The translations under genes were made by a program, and so were the position numbers. A DNA stretch of 52,587 nt from Euryarchaeota archaeon UBA121 (lineage in GTDB: Archaea > Thermoplasmatota > Poseidoniia > Poseidoniales > Thalassarchaeaceae), in NCBI GenBank assembly GCA_002499865.1, contig DANL01000026.1, positions 1-52,587 on the forward strand. The letters run 5' to 3'. Position 1 is the stretch's first letter. Every line of letters begins with the position of its first letter. The notes beneath the pieces were generated by a model. It was given only the letters and a program-made list of their open reading frames with translations. It searched no databases and was not told where the DNA came from. Positions 44,061-51,402 of the stretch are shown piece by piece.

Positions 44061-44582
44061 ATGGTTCAAGACTACTGGCCTTCTCCCACCTCCATGAAAA
44101 CAGAGAATATACTAGTTTCCATAGCTGGACTTTGTACTATCATCTTCCTATATTTGGTTTTCACATCAACAGAAACAGTCCAAGATGAGAATAATTGGCA
44201 GATATCTACTGTTTGTCTAGATGATCATAACTCATTAGCCACCCATGAGCACGTGCAACTAACTATCACAATCAACGGAACCCAAGTCGAAATCGGTCCA
44301 AATATAGGGATCGGAGAACCAGGGTGCGATGGGATGAAGGGAATACATACGCATGATGATTCTGGAAGGTTGCATATCGAAACTCCCAGTCCCATGCCTG
44401 CCCCATTGGGAGCATTCTTCGAGATTTGGGGAGAGTCTTTCAGCGAGCAAGAGATATTGGGGCACTATGCAGATGATGGACACGAGGTGGTTCTGACAAT
44501 AAACGGAGAAGTAAACTCCCTATATGAGGAGTACATGATGGAAGACGGGGATATTATCGATATCGAGTACCGTTCAAGATAA
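44061..44582 (+). CDS. Membrane-anchored protein with conserved THDDSGxxHIE motif
   Basis: 173 residues from ATG 44061, chosen because GGAG at 44051-44054 gives a good six-base spacing; ATG 44094 (MKTENILVSIAG) would start right at the membrane helix. One helix (ILVSIAGLCTIIFLYLVF) anchors an extracellular domain of about 130 residues. That domain contains IGIGEPGCDGMKGIHTHDDS followed by LHIETPSPMPAPLGAFFEIWG. A similar phrase (LHTHD-SG-IHIE, then LG-FFDIWG) recurs in exported proteins of several bacteria and archaea, to my recollection without a known function. The His/Asp cluster could bind metal. A beta-rich C-terminus follows. It is convergent with rtcB, with abutting stops. Confidence 0.8.
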   Translation: MVQDYWPSPTSMKTENILVSIAGLCTIIFLYLVFTSTETVQDENNWQISTVCLDDHNSLATHEHVQLTITINGTQVEIGPNIGIGEPGCDGMKGIHTHDDSGRLHIETPSPMPAPLGAFFEIWGESFSEQEILGHYADDGHEVVLTINGEVNSLYEEYMMEDGDIIDIEYRSR

Positions 44583-46058
44583 TCATCCCTTGATCACAGA
44601 TACCGGTCTCATCCTCGCAACTGGACGTGCTAGGCCTGCACGATTAGTCAGGCCAATCACCTCATCAACATCCTTGTATGCTTCAGGAGCCTCCTCAGAA
44701 AGAACATTTGGAGTTTTAGCCCTGATATGAATCCCCTTTTCTTCCAGCTCTGAAATCAGTAATTCAGAATCTACAGATGCCTTAGCTGCAGTTCTCGAAA
44801 GCCTCCTACCAGCCCCATGGCAAGAAGAAGAAAAAGCATCATTGGCCCCATTTACAGGGCCTGCCATGACCCACGATGCCGTACCCATATCTCCAGGTAC
44901 GAGAACAGGCTGACCCAATGGGAAGCTGGAAGATAATTCTGGGTGATCGCCCCCCAATGCTCTTGTTGCTCCCTTCCTGTGAACCGCACAGGTACAATTC
45001 TTCCCATGAATTACATGATTCTCTATTTTCGCAATGTTATGACTCACATCATACACCACGTCCAATCCTCCATCCACCGAATACTCATTTCTCAGGACTT
45101 CACGGAGTCTCTGGGTAAGCGCCGACCTATTGGCGAATGCGAAATTTCCGGCAGCATTCATAGCATCGAAATAGCTTTCACCTTCGGAGCTATGAATCGG
45201 TGCAGAAGCTAGTTGCCTATCAGGAACAGAAAAGCCCCATTTTTCAGAAAACCAAGAATCTCCTCTCCTAGAGTAATTGGATTCAATATTAGCTACATGC
45301 TCAGAACAGACCTGATGGCCAAGACCTCTAGATCCAGAATGAATCATCGCTGTTACCTGTCCTATCCTCAAGCCGAAAGCCTTCGCAGCTTCTTCATCAA
45401 CGATCCTGTCAACCACCTGTAACTCCATGAAATGATTCCCGGACCCCAACGTTCCGAGAGAGCTCGAGCCCCTCTTCATTGCCTTATGCCCAACCTCTCT
45501 ATTTTCGCTGTTAAGCAGTCCGTTTGATTCAATACATGATAAGTCTCTAGCCTCGGCTAGTCCTAAGTCAACAGCTGCAGAGGCCCCGCCAGCTAGAATT
45601 TCGTCTAATTCCGAGTTTCCTAGGGGAACGCCCCCCTTCCTACTCGCACCTGCTGGTATTTTCATTGAAAGCTCCTCAGCCAGATGCTTTGGATCAATTT
45701 GTGAAATATGGAGATCAGTGGAGCATAATCTCACTCCACAATTTATGTCAAAGCCAACACCACCGGGAGAAATTGAACCTCCTTGCTCTCCCCAATCAAC
45801 ATCTGTGGCCACCACGCCCCCTATGGGGAAACCATATCCAAAATGCCAATCTGCCATGGCCCATGCCTCTCCAACGATTCCTGGGAGACTAGCCGTATTC
45901 ACTAGCTGGGTAGGAGACCTATCATCAGTATGACTGGACATGTGACTCTCATCTGAGACGAGTATTGCATCTGTGAGCATCCTACCGTGTTTTGAGATTC
46001 TAATTCTTCCAGGCCCATCTGGCTTCAGATGCCTCTTCCATGGTGCCTCCATAGGCAT
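44583..46058 (-). CDS. rtcB: RNA-splicing ligase RtcB
   Basis: 491 residues from ATG 46058; GTG 46067 and ATG 46052 are alternatives. RtcB joins 2',3'-cyclic phosphate (or 3'-phosphate) and 5'-OH RNA ends using GTP and Mn, and it completes archaeal tRNA splicing. Motifs: MADWHFGYGFPIGGVVATD, GGVGFDINCGVRL (metal-binding Cys), LGTLGSGNHFMEL, MIHSGSRGLGHQVCSEH, YDVSHNIAKIENH, and the guanylylation-site His in SSSCHGAGRRLSR. The length is normal. It is divergent from alaS across about 82 bases and convergent with the 44061 gene. Neither tRNA gene in this window has an intron. Confidence 0.95.
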   Translation of the reverse strand: MPMEAPWKRHLKPDGPGRIRISKHGRMLTDAILVSDESHMSSHTDDRSPTQLVNTASLPGIVGEAWAMADWHFGYGFPIGGVVATDVDWGEQGGSISPGGVGFDINCGVRLCSTDLHISQIDPKHLAEELSMKIPAGASRKGGVPLGNSELDEILAGGASAAVDLGLAEARDLSCIESNGLLNSENREVGHKAMKRGSSSLGTLGSGNHFMELQVVDRIVDEEAAKAFGLRIGQVTAMIHSGSRGLGHQVCSEHVANIESNYSRRGDSWFSEKWGFSVPDRQLASAPIHSSEGESYFDAMNAAGNFAFANRSALTQRLREVLRNEYSVDGGLDVVYDVSHNIAKIENHVIHGKNCTCAVHRKGATRALGGDHPELSSSFPLGQPVLVPGDMGTASWVMAGPVNGANDAFSSSCHGAGRRLSRTAAKASVDSELLISELEEKGIHIRAKTPNVLSEEAPEAYKDVDEVIGLTNRAGLARPVARMRPVSVIKG

Positions 46059-46140
46059 GCGTCGCACGCGTAACGTTTCAAAGCGCCGTTACGGGACAAA
46101 CAATCGAATTCAAGTCAAACCCTTCAATGCGTGAGCGAGG

Positions 46141-49023
46141 ATGGTGACAATGGGGTTCGGCGACATCAGTATTCCGTACTGGGAAGAATCTGGCCACATG
46201 CTCAAAATTTGTAAGGTAACAGGTTTAAGATTCTGGACCAGAGATAACAGTAGGGATACCTGCGGAGACACCAATCAAGATCCTTACACATTTATAGGAA
46301 ATCCAATTATTGAGGGATTTGATTCTAGGGGAAAACTGCTCAAAGATGAGATGAGAGAGACTTTCCTGAGCTTCTTTGACTCCAAGGGGCATACTAGAAT
46401 TGACCCATATCCGGTCATCGCCAGATGGAGGGACGATATACATCTAACTATAGCCAGCATAGCTGATTTTCAGCCTCATGTGACCAGTGGGATGGTCCCT
46501 CCTCCTGCAAATCCACTAGGGATAAGTCAACCATGCATTAGGCTAACAGATGTAGCCGCAGTAGGGCGTTCTGGCAGGCATCTTTCCACATTTGAAATGA
46601 TGGCACATCATGCCTTCAATCGGCCAATGGATGGAAATGTGGTATACTGGATAGATCAATGTGTAAGATACTGTGATGAATTACTTGTTGAAAAACTGGG
46701 AATAGAGTCCACTAGTATTACCTATGTCGAGAACCCATGGTCTGGTGGGGGAAATGCAGGACCAGCATTGGAAGTAATCGTGGGAGGATTAGAGCTTGCT
46801 ACTTTGGTCTTTATGAATCTGGAAGAGGACGAAGAAGGAGAAATAACAATCAAGGGGCAGAAGTACAGTGAGATGGAACTCCAAATCATCGACACAGGAT
46901 ATGGTCTTGAGAGATTTTGCTGGGCTGCTGCAGGAACTCCTACAATTTACGAGGCAATATATCCAGAATCTATAGAATGGCTGAAGACAATATCTGGTTT
47001 CGACTCTTTCCTAGATTCATTAGATCTCAGGGTAGAAATGGAAGTACTACTGAGCGAACTTTCTAGATTAGCAGGCATCCTAAACATAGATGTCGGAACT
47101 GATGTGGAGGAACTTTACAGAAATCTGTCTGAAAGACTTTCAGATAACGGGATATCAATTTCACTGGACGATTTAAAGAAAGTAACTGAGCCACTATCCT
47201 CAATATATGCCATTCCCGATCACATGCACGCGATATGTAACATGCTTGGAGACGGACTAGTGCCAAGTAACAGCAAGGCCGGATACCTAGTGAGAATGCT
47301 AGCAAGAAGAGTTTGTAGGATGAAAGAATCCCTTTCAATACCGGCCAGCCTATCGGAGTTAGGCGCGCATCATATTCATACTCACCTAGATATAGACGGG
47401 TTTGTACAATCTGAGAGTGGAATTTTGAAAATTCTAGAACTGGAGGAAGCCAGATACCATGAGATGCTGAGGAAAGGAAGGGCCGCAGTCAAGACCGCGC
47501 TGAAGAGCACTCCTCTCGATTCGAGGCAGATCAATGATGAAATTCTATTCAGATTATCAGAAGAAAGGGGATTAAATCCTGACATGGTGGTCTCAATAGC
47601 CAAGGAACTTGGGTGGCCAAATCTAGAAGTCAGGGTTGGATTCACTGCCGATATGGCGGCAAGAAACGCTCTAATGACCAAGGCCGCCTCAAAAATAAAA
47701 GATAGGAAAGAAGTCTTCGAAATAAGTGACATTGAGGCAACTCACTTAGACTTCTATGAGGATACCGGAGCTCTGGAATTCCAAGCTAAAGTACTACATT
47801 GTATCCCTCTAACAAATGGTATGATTTCAGGATTAACATTCTCCGGAGAGGTGGAATCTATCCCCTCATATGCCGTGGTGACTGATAGGACCTTATTCTA
47901 TCCAGAAGGAGGTGGCCAATTGGGAGACCAAGGATGGCTTTTACAGGATGGCAAGGAGCTCGAGGTGCTCGACACCAAAGCCCAAGATGGAGTAATATTG
48001 CACTTCACAGAATACCCGCTCGCCCCCGGCAAGGTAAAGGGAATTCTAGACAGGGATAGGAGAAAACAATTGATGGATCATCACACTGCCGTACACATAG
48101 TCGGAGGCGCGGCTCGAAATATTCTGGGACCCCATATTTGGCAAGCGGGATCTAACAAGGGTGCAAGATATGCCAGATTGGATATCACCCATTATTCTAG
48201 ATTGACCAGGCAAGAAATAGAGGCTATTGAAGACCTAGCTAACAATATTGTCGAATCAAATCCAAAAATCAAGAAAGAGGTTTTAGAGAGGTCAGAAGCT
48301 GATAGAAAGTATGGATTCGATATCTATCAAGGAGGGCCTCCCAAACACAATAGAATCAGAGTTATCAGCATTGGAGATTTTGACATACAGGCCTGCGGAG
48401 GCACGCATCACGACCAAGTATCCAGTATTGGGGAGTTGAGGATACTAAAGTCCAGTCAGGTACAAGACGGGGTAGAGCGTCTGCAAATCGTGGCAGGGGA
48501 GACGTCGAGGGACCACTCAAGGCGACAAGAGCGCATATTAAGCGAAGCTTCAGAGGTACTCGGGGTCCATTCTGACGATTTACCTAAGGCAGTTTCTAGA
48601 TTTTTTGAGGAGTGGAAATCTCAACAGAAGAGAATCGAATCTTTAGAAGCGGAAATCGTCAGACTAAGGACTACAGGAGGTGGTGATGACTCGGTAATGG
48701 TAGATGGAGTCAGATATGTCATCATGGAAGTAGACGGTGAAATGAAGCAGATGATGACAATGCTCTCTCAGCTAACTCGTGATGCAGAAATGCCGACTCT
48801 GGCCATCCTCGGAACCAGAATAGGAGGTGGAAAGTTGATTGTAGCATGTACTGAAGACTCTACTGCCTCAGACAGGCACAATGCCGTTGAGATTCTAAAC
48901 GCAATCTCGGGCCATATCGGAGGAGGTGGAGGGGGCAGACCTACCATGGCCCAAGGAGGGGGGACAAATGGAGATGGCATCCCAAATGCACTTAAAGCTG
49001 CAAATACATTCCTCGGGCTGTGA
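46141..49023 (+). CDS. alaS: Alanyl-tRNA synthetase, archaeal type
   Basis: 960 residues; start ATG 46141 or ATG 46150. It charges tRNA-Ala and edits mischarged serine or glycine. The archaeal N-terminal extension (HMLKICKVTGLRFWTRDNSR with Cys residues) precedes the class II catalytic domain (DEMRETFLSFFDSKGHTRI, TFEMMAHHAF, GYGLERFCWA). The editing domain has the zinc-ligand motifs HHTAVHIVGGAARN and CGGTHHDQV, and the C-terminal DHHA1 domain ends GGGGGGRPTMAQGGG. All expected domains are present and uninterrupted. The aminotransferase gene starts four bases after the stop. Confidence 0.96.
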   Translation: MVTMGFGDISIPYWEESGHMLKICKVTGLRFWTRDNSRDTCGDTNQDPYTFIGNPIIEGFDSRGKLLKDEMRETFLSFFDSKGHTRIDPYPVIARWRDDIHLTIASIADFQPHVTSGMVPPPANPLGISQPCIRLTDVAAVGRSGRHLSTFEMMAHHAFNRPMDGNVVYWIDQCVRYCDELLVEKLGIESTSITYVENPWSGGGNAGPALEVIVGGLELATLVFMNLEEDEEGEITIKGQKYSEMELQIIDTGYGLERFCWAAAGTPTIYEAIYPESIEWLKTISGFDSFLDSLDLRVEMEVLLSELSRLAGILNIDVGTDVEELYRNLSERLSDNGISISLDDLKKVTEPLSSIYAIPDHMHAICNMLGDGLVPSNSKAGYLVRMLARRVCRMKESLSIPASLSELGAHHIHTHLDIDGFVQSESGILKILELEEARYHEMLRKGRAAVKTALKSTPLDSRQINDEILFRLSEERGLNPDMVVSIAKELGWPNLEVRVGFTADMAARNALMTKAASKIKDRKEVFEISDIEATHLDFYEDTGALEFQAKVLHCIPLTNGMISGLTFSGEVESIPSYAVVTDRTLFYPEGGGQLGDQGWLLQDGKELEVLDTKAQDGVILHFTEYPLAPGKVKGILDRDRRKQLMDHHTAVHIVGGAARNILGPHIWQAGSNKGARYARLDITHYSRLTRQEIEAIEDLANNIVESNPKIKKEVLERSEADRKYGFDIYQGGPPKHNRIRVISIGDFDIQACGGTHHDQVSSIGELRILKSSQVQDGVERLQIVAGETSRDHSRRQERILSEASEVLGVHSDDLPKAVSRFFEEWKSQQKRIESLEAEIVRLRTTGGGDDSVMVDGVRYVIMEVDGEMKQMMTMLSQLTRDAEMPTLAILGTRIGGGKLIVACTEDSTASDRHNAVEILNAISGHIGGGGGGRPTMAQGGGTNGDGIPNALKAANTFLGL

Positions 49024-49027
49024 GATT

Positions 49028-50230
49028 ATGGTTGAGATAATTGATGTTTCAGCCCGCGCCGCCGCAATAGAGTATGCCATTCGAGATGTAGTGGTCCCAG
49101 CCGTAGAGCTCGAGAAACAAGGTCACGAAATCATACGAATGAACGTAGGAGATCCATTGGCATTTGATGGGCTGCCAACTCCTAAGCACATGATCAGTGC
49201 ATACAAGGACGCTCTGGATAATCAAAAAAACGGATATGGGCCTTCTTACGGGATTCCAGAATTACGTGAGGCTATTGCCGCCTCCGAGACCAAAAAAGGA
49301 TGGGCTTGCGACATGGATGATGTCTATGTAACTCATGGAGTTACTGAGGCTTTACAGATTATCTTCGCCTCGTTCTTAGAGCCTGGCGACAAAGTACTGG
49401 CACCAGGTCCACATTACCCTCCTTACATGGCTTATCCGCAGATGTATGGCGCGACGACTGTAGAATATCGTCTCGATCCAACCGATGGATGGCGTATCGA
49501 TCTAGAAGATATCAAATCAAAAATGGATGAAAGCGTCCGCCTACTTGTTCTAATTAATCCGAACAATCCGACCGGTAACGTTGCATCCGTCGAGGAAATA
49601 GACGGTCTCATTCACATAGCCGAGCAGTGGCCAAAATGTACCATAATAGCAGATGAGATTTATGATGGATTAGATTTCACGAACAAATTTGTATCAGTAG
49701 CATCACGTTCCAACAAAGCTCCAGTTCTGGCCTTGAATGGAGTTTCAAAGGTTTACTTCGCACCAGGCTGGAGAATAGGGTATATGGCATGGCATGATCC
49801 ATCTGGTAAGCTGGGCTTGGTCCGCGATGGAGTTGAGAGGCTTCTAAGGAGCAGGCTCTGTGCCTCCACCCCGGCTCAGTTTGGTTACCTGGCAGGCCTG
49901 ACCGATGATACCGATTGGCTCAAGGGACACCGCAGTAGGATAAAGGAGAGGCTAGATTTTTGCATCAATAGGATTTCAGAAATAGAAGGTCTGGAATGTG
50001 AGGCCCCAGGGGGTGCATTCTACTTATTCGTCAGAATTTCTAGTGACAAGCTATCATCAGACGATAAAAAATTCGTACTTCGCCTACTCGAAGAAAAACA
50101 TGTCTTAGTAGTGCATGGATCAGGATTTTCTCCCGAGTATGGTCATGGGCATTTTAGAATGGTGTGCCTACCCTCAATTGAAATCTTAGACGAGGCATTC
50201 AATAGGATCTCCGATTTCCTAGGGGGCTGA
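49028..50230 (+). CDS. Class I/II PLP-dependent aminotransferase (alanine/aspartate aminotransferase-like)
   Basis: 400 residues from ATG 49028 (MVEIIDVSARAAAIEYAIRD); an in-frame extension overlaps alaS and is not supported. Fold-type I aminotransferase motifs: NVGDPLAFDGLPTP, YGPSYGIPELREAIA, LINPNNPTGNVAS, IIADEIYDGLDF and the PLP lysine in NGVSKVYFAPGWRIGYMAW. The closest resemblance by eye is to AlaA-like alanine or aspartate aminotransferases. It sits four bases after alaS, so the two are co-transcribed; a link to alanine supply is possible but unproven. With glutamate dehydrogenase it could complete transamination-based amino-acid breakdown. Confidence 0.93.
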   Translation: MVEIIDVSARAAAIEYAIRDVVVPAVELEKQGHEIIRMNVGDPLAFDGLPTPKHMISAYKDALDNQKNGYGPSYGIPELREAIAASETKKGWACDMDDVYVTHGVTEALQIIFASFLEPGDKVLAPGPHYPPYMAYPQMYGATTVEYRLDPTDGWRIDLEDIKSKMDESVRLLVLINPNNPTGNVASVEEIDGLIHIAEQWPKCTIIADEIYDGLDFTNKFVSVASRSNKAPVLALNGVSKVYFAPGWRIGYMAWHDPSGKLGLVRDGVERLLRSRLCASTPAQFGYLAGLTDDTDWLKGHRSRIKERLDFCINRISEIEGLECEAPGGAFYLFVRISSDKLSSDDKKFVLRLLEEKHVLVVHGSGFSPEYGHGHFRMVCLPSIEILDEAFNRISDFLGG

Positions 50231-50354
50231 TCATCTGGGATTACTAGATCGTTTCAGAAAACACAAGTCACTCCCTGAAATCTTAGAAGAAAGGTGGAAA
50301 TCAGAACCGGACGGGTCAATCTCCGATATACAGAGGCGCGGTCAAAAAATCTGG

Positions 50355-51329
50355 ATGGTGAGTCCGAGATGGATGAATACACTTTTCTCAAATCTTGAAA
50401 TGAAGACAAGTCTCAGCCTAGGTAGAAAAATCGCTCATGCTTCTTCTGAGTCAGAGGAGTTCCTCATGTCTTTACAGGAAGATTCTCCCAAGGGAAAGAA
50501 TCCACGAAAATGGAAAAATTTCTCAGAAGGAAGATTATGTAGGGGCTTAGGAGAAATAGAGATTATAGAGGATTCCCCTGAAAAAACCATTATTTTAGTC
50601 AATAGATTTTCTTCAGGCCCGTTGGATGCAGGGATTATCGCTAGTACTTGGGAGGTGGCCACTGGAAAAAGACACAAGTTCAGATGGTCCGAATCAAAAG
50701 ATGTATTGATGATCGAACTGACCGAGGATGAAGTGGACATACCATCTCCCCGGGAAATGAAAAAGAATTGGAATGGCATTGATGAAATTACAGAAAATTC
50801 CAGTATCGTTCAGTGGGGCGATATCAGGGAATTAGAATCTGGAGGATGGGAGATCGACGGCGAAAGAAAAATTATGATTCATAGGGATCTAATATTAAGA
50901 TTTGAAGAATTCTCACTCGCCCAAATAGCCTCACTAAGAGATTCTCGCGAGGAGGACTATGTCTGGGAAGATGTGCTTGGAAAAAGAGCTATGTGGTGGA
51001 CGGCCGTTGCAGATTCATGCAGGCAACTATTTTCTGATAGTGAGGTGCACGTTATGATTTCAGAGGCAAAAGACTGGACCAACTCATCAATCAGGAATCT
51101 CTCCCTTCAAGGATTAGGAAGACTTTCCAATCCAAAACTAAACTCGGATAATGGAGAGTTAAATTCAGAGATAGTAGGATGTTTCCATCCTGCCATTTCT
51201 GGAGGCATATTACTTGGATGTTGGGAAAGATCAACAGGCGTAAAGGGACGAATTAAGATCGGCTCAGAAGGAGGAGTCGTAACGGTAAATATAGCTCCAA
51301 AGAGAACTTCCATAGCTATCTCCGGATAA
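50355..51329 (+). CDS. Unknown protein after the aminotransferase; true start may be upstream
   Basis: 324 residues from ATG 50355. The same frame is open back to 50223 and reads like real protein (LGLLDRFRKHKSLPEILEER, then PDGSISDIQRRGQKIWM), but contains no ATG, GTG or TTG. CTG 50235, eight bases after AGGGGG, would be the only near-canonical start. The product is soluble, rich in Trp and charged residues, with no signal peptide. The C-terminal half (EDYVWEDVLGKRAMWWTAVA, PAISGGILLGCWERSTG, GRIKIGSEGGVVTVNI) is unfamiliar to me. It follows the aminotransferase directly and may belong to the alaS operon. No function is proposed. Confidence 0.72.
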   Translation: MVSPRWMNTLFSNLEMKTSLSLGRKIAHASSESEEFLMSLQEDSPKGKNPRKWKNFSEGRLCRGLGEIEIIEDSPEKTIILVNRFSSGPLDAGIIASTWEVATGKRHKFRWSESKDVLMIELTEDEVDIPSPREMKKNWNGIDEITENSSIVQWGDIRELESGGWEIDGERKIMIHRDLILRFEEFSLAQIASLRDSREEDYVWEDVLGKRAMWWTAVADSCRQLFSDSEVHVMISEAKDWTNSSIRNLSLQGLGRLSNPKLNSDNGELNSEIVGCFHPAISGGILLGCWERSTGVKGRIKIGSEGGVVTVNIAPKRTSIAISG

Positions 51330-51346
51330 TCCTGTCCTGTCAAACG

Positions 51347-51391
51347 TTATATCCGTCCCTAATGTCAAAGGGTCGGCCCCCTAGGGGGGCC
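51347..51391 (+). promoter_or_regulatory. TATA-like element and GC-rich hairpin before the calcium-repeat gene
   Basis: TTATAT at 51347-51352 is a plausible TATA box, predicting a transcript start near 51375. GGCCCCC (51375-51381) and GGGGGCC (51385-51391) flank TAG and would form a hairpin at the very 5' end of the mRNA, 11 bases before ATG 51403. An in-frame mini-ORF from ATG 51362 ends at TAA 51398-51400, but it would start upstream of the predicted transcript start. Confidence 0.45.
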
Positions 51392-51402
51392 GGGGTGTAA
51401 CA

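Noticed and set aside
51362..51400. 12-residue upstream ORF before the calcium-repeat gene
   Set aside because: It would start upstream of the transcript start predicted from the TATA box, and its reading is dictated by the GC hairpin.
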